Of a stretch of 64,000 nt of DNA, positions 1-8,312 are shown piece by piece. The stretch spans positions 353,894-417,893 of the forward strand of contig JAEKDP010000001.1 of assembly GCA_016521575.1 (NCBI GenBank), in the 5' to 3' direction. The position numbers were made by a program, and so were the translations under genes. The stretch's first letter is position 1, and each line of letters starts with the position of its first letter. Source of the stretch: Rhodobacteraceae bacterium F11138. GTDB lineage: Bacteria > Pseudomonadota > Alphaproteobacteria > Rhodobacterales > Rhodobacteraceae. Below the pieces are notes generated by a model that saw only the letters and a program-made list of their open reading frames with translations, was not told the origin of the DNA and did not search any database.

Positions 1-282
<282 letters not shown>

Positions 283-336
283 CTTGCAATACCTCTTCGA
301 TTCTCAGTTCAATCAATACCCTGAACAGCAATGATG

Positions 337-1071
337 TTACTTCGCGCCCCCGACACTCTCAACCCGGCATAACAGGTTCAACACCTTTTCCACCTGATGC
401 GCCATTTCCTGGGCATCCGGGCGGGTGCAGATGGTGACGGGCGAAAACTGCAACCGCGCCAAGGGTTCCGCGACCGCAGAACTGAGCGCGATCAACTGCA
501 TATGCGCGTTTTCCGGGCTTTGCGCGGCAAGCTGTTCGGCCGTTCGCGGCGAAAACACCGGCGCGATCACCGGTGCCGGCCCAGCGATCCGGTCTTGCAC
601 CGCCTTGTCGAACGTCAGCAATTTCTGATCATACACCACCTGCCGCCGGGACGGGTAGCCAAGGGCGGAAAGCTCTTTGGCGATGTCCGTGCGGACATGA
701 CGGCCCGAAAGATGCAACAATGGCGCATCCACGGCTTCTGCAGTCATCGCGGGGATCAATTCGGCCGCATCCTGTCCCATCATCCGTGCATTCCAGCCTG
801 ATCCGATCGCTTCCCGGGTTGTGGCGCTGCCGACGCAGTACACCCGCACGTCGCGTCTCGCAGTCAGGGCCGATGCGGCCTGGACACCATTGATCGAAGT
901 GAAAATAACGCCTTTCACACCGGCCAGGTCAATTTCGACGGTGATCGGCACAATTTCCACCAAGGGCGCATAGCACGGGTCCACACGGTCCCGCAGGTTG
1001 GCGGGCAAAGCCTGAACAAAGCGCTCTGCCGCCGCCTGCGGTCGGGTCATCAACAGGGTTGTTTTTTGCAT
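337..1071 (-). CDS. hemD: Uroporphyrinogen-III synthase
   Basis: The 244-residue protein would cyclise hydroxymethylbilane to uroporphyrinogen III, the branch-point precursor of haem, bacteriochlorophyll and cobalamin, in the cytosol. The N-terminus [18 protein letters not shown] and the segments [10 protein letters not shown] and [11 protein letters not shown] match the two-domain HemD fold, whose sequence is poorly conserved in general. The ATG at 1071 is preferred over an in-frame start at 1107, which would add 12 unrelated residues and cut into the short space before the divergent tsaD. The Mic60-like gene follows 54 bases downstream on the same strand, the usual haem-cluster arrangement in this family. 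Confidence 0.85.
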   Translation of the reverse strand: MQKTTLLMTRPQAAAERFVQALPANLRDRVDPCYAPLVEIVPITVEIDLAGVKGVIFTSINGVQAASALTARRDVRVYCVGSATTREAIGSGWNARMMGQDAAELIPAMTAEAVDAPLLHLSGRHVRTDIAKELSALGYPSRRQVVYDQKLLTFDKAVQDRIAGPAPVIAPVFSPRTAEQLAAQSPENAHMQLIALSSAVAEPLARLQFSPVTICTRPDAQEMAHQVEKVLNLLCRVESVGGAK

Positions 1072-1150
1072 TGCAAACCTTCGCGCCGGGATTGTTCGCC
1101 AAACCATAGGATGTTACCTGATTGCGGAACAGCATGAAACGGTCGGCCTG

Positions 1151-2248
1151 ATGTCGCAGTCACTCACCATATTGGGCTTGGAAAGCAGCTGCGACGACAC
1201 CGCCGCTGCCGTGGTGTGCCAAACAGGCACGGACCCTGCGCAGATCCGGTCATCGATTGTCTATGGGCAGGCCGACCTGCACAGCCAATATGGAGGCGTC
1301 GTGCCCGAACTGGCGGCGCGGGCCCATGCCGAAAAGCTGGATCATTGTGTGCGACAGGCCCTGCAGGAAGCCGGGGCGTCATTGGCGGATCTGGATGCGA
1401 TTGCCGTGACCGCCGGACCCGGCCTGATTGGCGGTGTCCTGTCCGGCGTCATGTGCGCCAAGGGGCTGAGTGCGGCGACCGGGTTGCCGCTGTTGGGCAT
1501 AAATCATCTGGCCGGCCATGCGCTGACCCCGCGCCTGACCGACAATATCGGCTATCCATACCTGATGCTGCTGGTATCCGGGGGCCATTGCCAATACCTG
1601 ATCGCGCGCGGGTCGGACGATTTTGTCCGGCTGGGCGGAACCATCGACGACGCGCCGGGCGAAGCATTCGACAAGACGGCGCGGCTGTTGGGCCTGCCCC
1701 AACCCGGCGGCCCTTCGGTCGAGGCCGAAGCCCGCAACGGAGATCCTGACCGTCATCGTTTTCCCCGCCCCCTGCTGGACCGTGCGGATTGCAATCTGTC
1801 GTTCTCTGGGCTGAAGACCGCTTTGCTGCGGGAACGCGACCGGATCGTTGCGGAAAAGGGCGGGCTGACCCGTCAGGACCGGGCGGATCTTTGCGCCGGG
1901 TTCCAGCAGGCTGTAACCGATGTGCTGGCCGCAAAGACCCGGCGCGCGCTGGGATTGTATCTGCAGGACAACCCGGCCCGGCCAACAATCGCGGTTGCAG
2001 GCGGAGTGGCGGCCAACGCCACCATCCGCACCGCCCTGCAATCTGTCTGCGCCACAGCCGGTGTCGATTTCATCGCGCCCCCGCTGGCCTTGTGCACGGA
2101 CAACGCCGCGATGATCGCCTATGCCGGGATCGAACGGTTCCGGTCTGGCGCGCGTGACGGGCTGGACCTGGCCGCACGCCCGCGCTGGCCGTTGGATCGT
2201 GTCAGTCCCAGCCTGCTGGGAAGTGGTCGGAAAGGCGCCAAGGCATGA
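1151..2248 (+). CDS. tsaD: tRNA N6-adenosine threonylcarbamoyltransferase TsaD
   Basis: TsaD (Gcp/Kae1 family) transfers threonylcarbamoyl to A37 of ANN-decoding tRNAs, working with TsaB and TsaE. The 365 residues start with the ASKHA nucleotide-binding segment [15 protein letters not shown]. The metal-binding motif NHLAGH lies near residue 120, followed by LLVSGGH and a C-terminal [12 protein letters not shown]. It diverges from hemD across about 80 bases and overlaps gpsA by four bases (ATGA), implying translational coupling. Its partner gene tsaE is also in this window, at 11390. Confidence 0.97.
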   Translation: MSQSLTILGLESSCDDTAAAVVCQTGTDPAQIRSSIVYGQADLHSQYGGVVPELAARAHAEKLDHCVRQALQEAGASLADLDAIAVTAGPGLIGGVLSGVMCAKGLSAATGLPLLGINHLAGHALTPRLTDNIGYPYLMLLVSGGHCQYLIARGSDDFVRLGGTIDDAPGEAFDKTARLLGLPQPGGPSVEAEARNGDPDRHRFPRPLLDRADCNLSFSGLKTALLRERDRIVAEKGGLTRQDRADLCAGFQQAVTDVLAAKTRRALGLYLQDNPARPTIAVAGGVAANATIRTALQSVCATAGVDFIAPPLALCTDNAAMIAYAGIERFRSGARDGLDLAARPRWPLDRVSPSLLGSGRKGAKA

Positions 2249-3207
2249 CCGTCGGCGTCATCGGAGCGGGCGCATTCGGCACCGCCCTGGCGATTTCACT
2301 GGCCGGTTCCGGGCCCGTCCGTTTGTGGGCCCGCTCAGCTCAACACGCCCGCGCCATGCAGGACCACGGCGAAAACACCGCGCGTCTGCCGGGCATAGAG
2401 ATGCCCGCGAACCTGTCGGTCACGTCGGACATCACCCGGCTGTCGGATTGCCAAACCATCCTGTTGTCGGTTCCGATGCAGCAATTGCGGCATTTTCTGA
2501 ACGAACACGGCGCGTCGGTTTCAGATCGGGTTCTGATCGCGTGCTGCAAGGGGATCGAACTGGACACGGGTCTGGGTCCACTTGACGTTCTGGACGCAAC
2601 CCACCCCAAAACACCTGCGGCATTGTTGAGCGGCCCCAGTTTCGCACAGGACATCGCGCGCGGTCTTCCGACCGCTTTGACATTGGCCTGCGCGGACGAC
2701 GATCTGGGCCGCGCGCTGCAAAAGGAACTGACCACCGCAAATCTGCGGCTGTATCGCACGACCGATGTGACCGGCACACAATTGGGCGGTGCGCTCAAGA
2801 ACGTGATGGCCATTGCCTGCGGCGCGGTCATGGGCGCCGGTCTGGGCGACAGCGCGCGCGCCGCCCTGATGACACGCGGAAACGCCGAAATGCAACGGAT
2901 GGCGGTCGCCCTGGGGGCGCAGCCCGAAACCCTGGCCGGGCTGTCCGGCTTTGGCGACCTGGTCCTGACCTGCACATCCGATCAGTCCCGCAACTACCGG
3001 CTGGGGCTGGCACTGGGACGTGGCGAACCATATGATCCGACCATCACGGTCGAAGGCGCTGCCACCGCCCGCGCCGTTGCCGCCCGATCCGCCGACTGGC
3101 AGCTGGATATGCCGATCACGCGTTCCGTCGTTGCCCTGCTGAACGGTGATCTGACAATTCAAGACGCAATGGCAGAACTGCTGGCGCGTCCACTCAAGGA
3201 GGAATGA
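2245..3207 (+). CDS. gpsA: NAD(P)H-dependent glycerol-3-phosphate dehydrogenase
   Basis: GpsA reduces dihydroxyacetone phosphate to sn-glycerol-3-phosphate, the backbone of membrane phospholipids. The 320-residue protein has the N-terminal dinucleotide-binding motif [13 protein letters not shown], the CCKGIE segment near residue 95, LSGPSFA, and the catalytic-domain sequence [13 protein letters not shown]. The length is typical. It starts inside the tsaD stop codon and is followed directly by yciI, whose ribosome-binding site AAGGAGG lies in the last codons of gpsA. Confidence 0.96.
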   Translation: MTVGVIGAGAFGTALAISLAGSGPVRLWARSAQHARAMQDHGENTARLPGIEMPANLSVTSDITRLSDCQTILLSVPMQQLRHFLNEHGASVSDRVLIACCKGIELDTGLGPLDVLDATHPKTPAALLSGPSFAQDIARGLPTALTLACADDDLGRALQKELTTANLRLYRTTDVTGTQLGGALKNVMAIACGAVMGAGLGDSARAALMTRGNAEMQRMAVALGAQPETLAGLSGFGDLVLTCTSDQSRNYRLGLALGRGEPYDPTITVEGAATARAVAARSADWQLDMPITRSVVALLNGDLTIQDAMAELLARPLKEE

Positions 3208-3208
3208 C

Positions 3209-3481
3209 ATGCTGATCGCTCTGATTGCGCGGGACAAGCCCGGCGCGCTGCAACTGCGCAAGGACAATCGCGACGCTCATCTGGCCTATATCGAAAGCAC
3301 CGGCATCGTGTATCAGGCCGGACCATTGCTGGACGATACCGAACAGATGATCGGATCCCTGGTCATTCTGGATGTGCCGGACATGGCGGCGGCGCAGGCC
3401 TGGGCGGACAATGACCCCTATGCCAAGGCCGGGTTGTTCCAGTCGGTCGAGTTGGTAGCCTGGAAGAAGGTGGTCGGCTGA
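3209..3481 (+). CDS. YciI family protein
   Basis: This 90-residue single-domain protein has the YciI-like ferredoxin-type fold pattern: MLIALIARDKPGA at the N-terminus, a conserved His in RDAHLAYIEST (about residue 24), and GSLVILDVPDMAAAQAWADNDPY. The family's proposed His/Asp active site has no firmly established substrate. A strong Shine-Dalgarno AAGGAGG sits seven bases before the ATG. The stop codon overlaps the next start (TGATG), so it is probably expressed together with gpsA and the EVE gene. Confidence 0.85.
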   Translation: MLIALIARDKPGALQLRKDNRDAHLAYIESTGIVYQAGPLLDDTEQMIGSLVILDVPDMAAAQAWADNDPYAKAGLFQSVELVAWKKVVG

Positions 3482-3903
3482 TGGCATATTGGCTGTTCAA
3501 ATCCGAGGCCTCGACCTGGAGCTGGGAGCAACAGGTCGCCAAGGGCGAGGCCGGCGAAGAATGGGATGGGGTGCGCAACTATCAGGCGCGAAACTTCATG
3601 CGGGACATGAAGCTGGGAGATCGCGGATTTTTCTACCTGTCCCAGAAGGATCGCAAGATCGTCGGCATCGTCGAGGTTTGCGCCGCGGCCCATCCGGACA
3701 GCACAACCGACGATCCGCGCTGGGAATGCGTGGATATCAAGGCGGTGCGCCCTTTCGAAGATCCGGTAACGCTGGACCAGATCAAGGCGGATGAGCGCCT
3801 GGCCGACATGGTGCTGGTCAAGAATTCACGCCTGTCGGTGCAGCCGGTCACAGAGCACGAATGGCGGATCGTTTGTGACATGGGGCAGACAAACCCGGAT
3901 TAA
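3481..3903 (+). CDS. EVE domain protein (modified-base-binding, PUA-like)
   Basis: The 140 residues form one EVE domain: MAYWLFKSEASTWSWEQQ, WDGVRNYQARNFMRDMKLGD, then GIVEVCAAAHPDSTTDDPRW. EVE domains are PUA-superfamily folds related to YTH domains and are thought to bind modified bases in RNA or DNA. In bacteria they may act in restriction or RNA metabolism, but the role of this stand-alone form is not established. The start overlaps the yciI stop. It is the last gene of the tsaD-gpsA-yciI-EVE run. Confidence 0.88.
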   Translation: MAYWLFKSEASTWSWEQQVAKGEAGEEWDGVRNYQARNFMRDMKLGDRGFFYLSQKDRKIVGIVEVCAAAHPDSTTDDPRWECVDIKAVRPFEDPVTLDQIKADERLADMVLVKNSRLSVQPVTEHEWRIVCDMGQTNPD

Positions 3904-4114
3904 GCGATTGTTCCTGACGCGTTTCGCGCCGCACCGGACACCGGCTGAAGGCAGGGTTCCAGCAGGTTCAGGTTGCCGGTCGCCGCAGAGCAAACAGAAC
4001 ACAGCCAGGATGGTCGTCCGTGGCAATGTTACATGCCGTCGCGGCAGCCACATGGGTTTTGGGCTGTCCGATACGGCATTCCGATGATGTTGGAAGGATT
4101 GTGTTCTAAAAAGC

Positions 4115-4144
4115 GGGAGGGTCCGGACGCATCTGGACCCTCCC
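4115..4144 (-). terminator. Strong hairpin, intrinsic terminator reading leftward
   Basis: A perfect 10-bp stem (GGGAGGGTCC at 4115-4124 with GGACCCTCCC at 4135-4144) and a 10-base loop are followed on the minus strand by GCTTTTTAG. That is the layout of a rho-independent terminator for a minus-strand transcript. DUF2853 already has its own terminator at 4281-4308, so this one implies another leftward transcript between them or read-through. Confidence 0.75.
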
Positions 4145-4162
4145 TCTCACCCCGCGTGCTCC

Positions 4163-4294
4163 CTACTCACCACACGCGTATTGAAATCTCAGGTCACGAC
4201 CGTCCTGGCCGTAAGAAAGGCGTACCCCATCGTCGGCCGATTCTGCAATTTCAAAGCCCAAAGGATATGTTTCAAATAATAAACGCCCGGGCAC
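4163..4294 (-). CDS. Candidate small protein, 31-43 codons, of unknown function
   Basis: A minus-strand frame opens after a TAA and ends with TAG at 4163. Its C-terminal part includes EIAESADDGVRLSYGQDG, a balanced composition resembling real protein. The possible start is GTG at 4294 (43 residues), which lies in the DUF2853 terminator stem, or TTG at 4261 (about 32 residues). Neither has a clear ribosome-binding site. The strong leftward terminator begins 19 bases after the stop. It could be a genuine small gene, the tail of a decayed gene, or chance. I recognise no family. Confidence 0.3.
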   Translation of the reverse strand: MPGRLLFETYPLGFEIAESADDGVRLSYGQDGRDLRFQYACGE

Positions 4295-4308
4295 GATGCC
4301 GGGCGTTT
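4281..4308 (-). terminator. Rho-independent terminator of the DUF2853 gene
   Basis: AAACGCCCGG at 4281-4290 pairs with CCGGGCGTTT at 4299-4308, with extra pairing into a small loop. On the minus strand it is followed by ATTATTTG. It lies 22 bases after the stop codon of the DUF2853 gene. Confidence 0.8.
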
Positions 4309-4330
4309 ATCATCGACCGAAACTGTCCGG

Positions 4331-4672
4331 TCAGCCGTAAACGGATTCCTTGCCGAAATGCTTGGTCAGCATGTAATAGACCACCGCGCGGTATTTGTTG
4401 CGCTCGGATTTGCCATAGGTTTCCAGAACGGTATCGATTGCGCTCATCAGATCGGGACCATCGGGCAAACCCAGTTTCTTGACCAGAAAGTTGTTCTTGA
4501 CCGTTTCCAGTTCGGATGGCTGCGATCCGGCCACCGTCGATGCGTCCGCGTCATAGATCGCAGGCCCGCAGCCGATCGTGACCTTGGTCAACAGGTCCAT
4601 ATCGGGTGTCACGCCACATTTGTTCTTCAGATCATCCGCATATTGCGCGATCAAATCATCCCGTTTGCCCAT
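4331..4672 (-). CDS. DUF2853 family protein
   Basis: The 113-residue protein begins MGKRDDLIAQYADDLKNKCG. It contains LLTKVTIGCGPAIYDADAST and ends with ETYGKSERNKYRAVVYYMLTKHFGK, matching the small helical DUF2853 family common in Rhodobacteraceae, whose function is unknown. The ATG at 4672 is preferred: an in-frame start at 4777 would add 35 Arg/Pro-rich residues not expected in this family. It lies downstream of ahcY on the same strand, 149 bases after its stop, and has its own terminator. Confidence 0.82.
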   Translation of the reverse strand: MGKRDDLIAQYADDLKNKCGVTPDMDLLTKVTIGCGPAIYDADASTVAGSQPSELETVKNNFLVKKLGLPDGPDLMSAIDTVLETYGKSERNKYRAVVYYMLTKHFGKESVYG

Positions 4673-4821
4673 CGATAACTCCCACCTTGCAAACCGGGCC
4701 ACGCCGGCCCGCGCAAAGGGTAGCCGCCTGTCCGGCGGATAAAAAGGGAAAATGTCGGGAATCCTCCCCGCAAGCAATCAGCCGCCCCGGTACCACCGGC
4801 CGAAGCGGCCATGCCTTGGGA

Positions 4822-6216
4822 TCAGTACCGATAATGTTCCGGTTTGAACGGACCCTCGGGCGTAACCCCGATATAGGCCGCCTGTTCCGAACTGAGTTCA
4901 GACAGTTTCACGCCGATCCGCGCCAGATGCAGACGCGCCACTTTTTCATCCAGATGCTTGGGCAACACATAGACCTCGTTCTTGTACTGATCGCCCTTGG
5001 TCCACAATTCGATCTGCGCCAGCGTCTGGTTGGTGAAGCTGGCCGACATCACGAAGGACGGGTGCCCCGTCGCATTGCCCAGGTTCAGCAAACGGCCCTC
5101 GGACAGCAGAATGATCCGGTTGCCTGACGGCATCTCGATCATGTCCACCTGGTCCTTGATGTTGGTCCATTTGTGGTTCTTCAGCGCAGCCACCTGAATT
5201 TCATTGTCGAAATGGCCGATGTTGCCAACAATCGCCATATCCTTCATCTCGCGCATGTGCTCGATGCGGATCACGTCCTTGTTGCCCGTGGTGGTGATGA
5301 AGATATCCGCGGTGGATATCGCGTCCTCCAACGTCACGACCTCGAACCCGTCCATCGCCGCCTGAAGCGCACAGATCGGGTCGACCTCGGTGACCTTGAC
5401 CCGCGCGCCGGCACCGCTGAGGCTGGCGGCCGAGCCCTTGCCCACGTCGCCATATCCGCAAACCACGGCGACCTTGCCCGCCATCATCGTATCCGTGGCG
5501 CGGCGGATGCCGTCGACCAGCGATTCCTTGCAGCCGTATTTGTTGTCGAATTTCGACTTGGTGACGCTGTCGTTCACGTTGATCGCCGGGAATGGCAGAT
5601 GGCCGTTTTCCATCATCTGGTACAGACGGTGGACACCGGTGGTGGTTTCCTCGGTCACGCCCTGGATCAGCTGGCGCTGCTTCACGAACCAGCCGGGTGT
5701 CTTGGCGATACGCTTGCGGATCTGGGCGAACAGGGCCTCTTCTTCTTCCGAGGTCGGCACCGCGATCAGGTCTTCTTCGCCCTCTTCGACGCGGGCACCC
5801 ATCAGAATGTACAGCGTCGCATCGCCGCCATCGTCCAGGATCATGTTCGCGCCGCCGTCGGCAAAGTCGAAAATCCGGTCGGCATAATCCCAGTATTCGG
5901 GCAGGCTTTCGCCCTTGACGGCAAACACCGGCGTTCCGGTGGCCGCAATGGCCGCCGCCGCATGATCCTGAGTCGAAAAGATGTTGCACGACGCCCAGCG
6001 GACATCGGCCCCAAGATGCACCAGCGTTTCAATCAGAACCGCTGTCTGAATCGTCATGTGCAGGCTGCCCGCGATCCGCGCGCCCTTCAGCGGCTTGCTT
6101 TCGCCATATTCCTCGCGCAGTGCCATCAGGCCGGGCATTTCGGTCTCGGCGATGTCCAGTTCCTTTCGGCCATATCCTGCAAGGTCGATGTCTTTGACGA
6201 TATAATCCTGAGCCAT
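4822..6216 (-). CDS. ahcY: Adenosylhomocysteinase
   Basis: AhcY reversibly hydrolyses S-adenosylhomocysteine to adenosine and homocysteine, relieving product inhibition of methyltransferases. The 464 residues include the substrate-domain sequence [15 protein letters not shown] and [21 protein letters not shown], the NAD-binding [10 protein letters not shown], and the conserved C-terminal KPEHYRY. The ATG at 6216 is chosen because AAAGG lies upstream at proper spacing; an upstream ATG at 6261 falls in a hairpin loop. The linkage of ahcY to the regA/regB region is known in Rhodobacter capsulatus. Confidence 0.97.
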   Translation of the reverse strand: MAQDYIVKDIDLAGYGRKELDIAETEMPGLMALREEYGESKPLKGARIAGSLHMTIQTAVLIETLVHLGADVRWASCNIFSTQDHAAAAIAATGTPVFAVKGESLPEYWDYADRIFDFADGGANMILDDGGDATLYILMGARVEEGEEDLIAVPTSEEEEALFAQIRKRIAKTPGWFVKQRQLIQGVTEETTTGVHRLYQMMENGHLPFPAINVNDSVTKSKFDNKYGCKESLVDGIRRATDTMMAGKVAVVCGYGDVGKGSAASLSGAGARVKVTEVDPICALQAAMDGFEVVTLEDAISTADIFITTTGNKDVIRIEHMREMKDMAIVGNIGHFDNEIQVAALKNHKWTNIKDQVDMIEMPSGNRIILLSEGRLLNLGNATGHPSFVMSASFTNQTLAQIELWTKGDQYKNEVYVLPKHLDEKVARLHLARIGVKLSELSSEQAAYIGVTPEGPFKPEHYRY

Positions 6217-6236
6217 TTGGGCACCTTTTGCTAACT

Positions 6237-6282
6237 GTTGGCGCTGCCGTATCAGGTTCATGGTGCATTCTCAACGCCCAAC
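6237..6282 (-). promoter_or_regulatory. Hairpin in the ahcY leader (possible cis-regulatory RNA)
   Basis: In the 5' region of ahcY, GTTGG-G-CGTTG (6282-6272) can pair with CAGCGCCAAC (6246-6237), a 10-bp stem with one bulge and a G-U pair. It ends about 20 bases before the start codon. It does not match what I remember of the SAH or SAM/SAH riboswitch consensus, so I record it only as a structured leader candidate. Confidence 0.3.
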
Positions 6283-6362
6283 GAAAATACCGGTTTTCAG
6301 GCCCTCGGCTTCGTGGGATGAACGACGCGCCCATGAGAATACCGATACAGAGGAAATGCCAC

Positions 6363-6959
6363 ATGGCCAAACAATCCCGCGCCTGGCAACGCATGTTGTC
6401 GGGCCGCCGCCTGGACCTGCTGGATCCGACGCCGCTGGACATCGAAATCGAAGATATCGCCCACGGGCTGGCCTTTGTCGCGCGCTGGAACGGGCAGACC
6501 ATCGGTGATTTTGCCTATTCTGTCGCCGAACATTCCCTGCTGGTGGAAACCCTGTTCGGCCGTATCGCGCCAAATGCCCCCGCCAAATGGCGATTGGCCG
6601 CATTGCTGCATGACGCACCCGAATATGTGATCGGGGACATGATTTCACCGGTCAAGGCGGCGGTCGGTCCGGAATATGGCGAACTGGACGATCGGCTGGT
6701 AGCCGCGATTCACATCAGGTTCGGCCTGCCGGCAGCGGTTCCCATGACGATCAAGCGCCAGATCAAGAAAGCCGACCGGATCAGCGCCTGGATGGAAGCC
6801 ACCCGCATCGCCGGATTTTCAACCGCCGAAGCCAACCGGTTTTTCGGCAAGCCCGACCCCGCCCTGATTGACGATCTGGATATCCGGCTGCGCCCGCCAA
6901 TCGATGTGCGCGCGGATTATACCCGCCGCCACGATGAATTGCTGCGGCAAATGGGCTGA
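6363..6959 (+). CDS. HD-domain nucleotidase/phosphohydrolase (YfbR-like)
   Basis: The 198-residue protein has an HD-superfamily metal site: H in SVAEHSLLV (about residue 56), the HD pair in LLHDAPEYVIGDM (about residues 82-83), and a C-terminal Asp in KADRISAWM. This pattern resembles YfbR-type 5'-deoxynucleotidases, but substrate cannot be told from sequence. The ATG at 6363 has GAGGA about ten bases upstream and gives the expected N-terminus MAKQSRAWQRMLSGRRLDLL. It stands alone between the divergent ahcY and the convergent regA. Confidence 0.82.
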   Translation: MAKQSRAWQRMLSGRRLDLLDPTPLDIEIEDIAHGLAFVARWNGQTIGDFAYSVAEHSLLVETLFGRIAPNAPAKWRLAALLHDAPEYVIGDMISPVKAAVGPEYGELDDRLVAAIHIRFGLPAAVPMTIKRQIKKADRISAWMEATRIAGFSTAEANRFFGKPDPALIDDLDIRLRPPIDVRADYTRRHDELLRQMG

Positions 6960-6962
6960 CGC

Positions 6963-7517
6963 CTAGCGTGGGCTTCGTTTGGCCAGGATCCTCTGCAGAG
7001 TCCGGCGGTGCATGTTCAGCCGCCGCGCGGTTTCGCTGACATTCCGGTCGCACAGCTCATAGACGCGCTGGATATGTTCCCATCGCACGCGGTCCGCGCT
7101 CATCGGGTTTTCCGGTGGCGGCGGAAGTTCATCGCCGGTTGCCAACAGGGCGTTGGTGATATCGGTGGCATCGGCCGGTTTGGACAGATAGTCGGTCGCC
7201 CCGATCTTGACCGCCGCCACCGCCGTTGCAATCGCGCCATATCCGGTCAGGACCACTACCCGGCTGTCCGGGCGTTTTTCGCGCAGAACCTCGACCACAT
7301 CCAGACCATTGCCGTCTTCCAGACGCAAATCCACCACCGCAAAGGCCGGCGGGCGCGCCGTAGCGATCGCCCTGCCCGCGGCAACCGACGAAGCGGTTTC
7401 AATTTCAAAACCGCGCTTTTCCATGGCCTTGGCCAACCGCCTCAGAAAGGGTTCGTCGTCATCCACCAGCAACAGGGATTTGTCCGGTCCGATCTCATAG
7501 GCTGTTGGTTCGACCAT
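6963..7517 (-). CDS. regA: Redox response regulator RegA/PrrA/ActR
   Basis: RegA is the response regulator of the RegB/RegA global redox system, which controls photosynthesis, respiration, carbon and nitrogen fixation genes. The 184 residues contain a receiver domain with acidic pocket DDD (19-21), phospho-acceptor Asp63 in VVDLRLED and Lys in YLSKPAD. A polyproline linker (ELPPPPEN) leads to a Fis-type helix-turn-helix, NVSETARRLNMHRRTLQRI. The size and the Pro hinge are hallmarks of the family. It lies downstream of senC and close to the divergent regB, as in Rhodobacter. Confidence 0.96.
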   Translation of the reverse strand: MVEPTAYEIGPDKSLLLVDDDEPFLRRLAKAMEKRGFEIETASSVAAGRAIATARPPAFAVVDLRLEDGNGLDVVEVLREKRPDSRVVVLTGYGAIATAVAAVKIGATDYLSKPADATDITNALLATGDELPPPPENPMSADRVRWEHIQRVYELCDRNVSETARRLNMHRRTLQRILAKRSPR

Positions 7518-7602
7518 GCGGGTTCTCCAGAATTGTCAACGCACCATGTGCGATTGACAGAGTATTAGCGGCGCGGCCACAAAGGTCAAACGCGGTTTGG
7601 TT

Positions 7603-8223
7603 TCAGATCTTGTCCAGAAAACACTCGATCTGATCTGCCATCTGATCCGGCGATACATCGCGGCGGAAAAATTCGACGAACCCGTATTCCGGCAAGACCA
7701 GATAGCTGAACGTCGAGTGGTCGACCAGGTAGTATTCGTCCTCGGCCTCATGGGCCTTGTAATAGGTTTTATACGCCTGGCTGGCGGCTTTGACCTGCTC
7801 GGGCGACCCGGTCAGCCCGATCATCCGCTCGTGCATGTTTGAGGCAAAATCGCCCACCACCTCGGGCGTGTCCCGTGCCGGATCGATCGAAATGAACACC
7901 GGCGTGACTGTCTGCCCGCGCTCTTGCAGAATATCGATCGCCTCGGCATTGCGCGCCACATCCAGAGGACACACATCCGGGCAGAAGGTATACCCGAAAT
8001 AGATCAGCGACGGCTGGGTGAGAACATCGGCGTCGGTAACCGTCTGCCCCTGCGCGTTCACCAACTCGAAAGGGCCGCCAATCTGATCCGACCCACCGGC
8101 CACCTGCGTGGCACGGCATTGCGCCAGACGATCTTCTGGCGCACGCGCCGCCGTCAGCAGCCATACCCCCCCGATCAGAACCACAAGAACAGCGGCAGCG
8201 ATAATGGCGTAGATGCGTGTCAT
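7603..8223 (-). CDS. senC: SCO1/SenC/PrrC copper chaperone-like protein
   Basis: This 206-residue membrane-anchored periplasmic protein takes part in copper delivery and assembly of cytochrome c oxidase CuA, or in redox signalling to RegB. It has an N-terminal transmembrane anchor (IYAIIAAAVLVVLIGGVWLL) and a thioredoxin-like fold with the copper-binding CxxxC in FCPDVCPLD. The distal His is in VDHSTFSYLV. It is transcribed away from regB and upstream of regA, the classic senC-regA arrangement. Confidence 0.93.
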   Translation of the reverse strand: MTRIYAIIAAAVLVVLIGGVWLLTAARAPEDRLAQCRATQVAGGSDQIGGPFELVNAQGQTVTDADVLTQPSLIYFGYTFCPDVCPLDVARNAEAIDILQERGQTVTPVFISIDPARDTPEVVGDFASNMHERMIGLTGSPEQVKAASQAYKTYYKAHEAEDEYYLVDHSTFSYLVLPEYGFVEFFRRDVSPDQMADQIECFLDKI

Positions 8224-8234
8224 GTCGGGGATCT

Positions 8235-8278
8235 CCGAAACCGAGAGCGGTTGACGTTTCGGCTCGTACTCCTATCAA
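8235..8278 (+). promoter_or_regulatory. Predicted regB promoter with overlapping inverted repeat
   Basis: TTGACG (8251-8256) and TATCAA (8273-8278) are spaced by 16 bases, giving a plausible housekeeping promoter reading into regB. A 7-bp inverted repeat, CCGAAAC (8235-8241) and GTTTCGG (8256-8262), flanks and touches the -35 box in the senC/regB divergent region. It is a candidate operator for RegA or another regulator. Predicted by eye only. Confidence 0.4.
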
Positions 8279-8312
8279 CTTGATCAGCCGTTGCAACCGG
8301 GTTGAGACGCCA

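Larger units (their letters stand above)
3904..4330. other. 427-bp intergenic region between convergent genes
   Basis: The region separates the EVE gene (+) from DUF2853 (-). Its left half (3904-4100) shows no convincing ORF, tRNA or repeat. The right half holds the two leftward terminator hairpins (4115-4144 and 4281-4308), the small candidate ORF between them, and a short inverted repeat CGCGTG...CACGCG at about 4153-4178. Confidence 0.6.

Noticed and set aside
3826-4053. Leftward ORF with a lipobox-like segment (ILAVFCLLCG)
   Set aside because: It runs antisense into the EVE gene, lacks a ribosome-binding site and has a Cys/Arg-rich composition typical of shadow frames.
4190-4235. Resemblance to a SAM/SAH riboswitch (GGTCAC...TCCTGGC)
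   Set aside because: The closing stem partner GTGACC is missing and no methionine-cycle gene follows on that strand.
4798-4810. GGCCGCTTCGGCC hairpin as the ahcY terminator
   Set aside because: The stem is short and no T-run follows in the leftward direction; read-through into DUF2853 is equally likely.
5173-6234. 353-codon ORF opposite ahcY
   Set aside because: It is antisense to a well-conserved gene and is His/Arg/Asp-rich without recognisable domains: a high-GC shadow frame.
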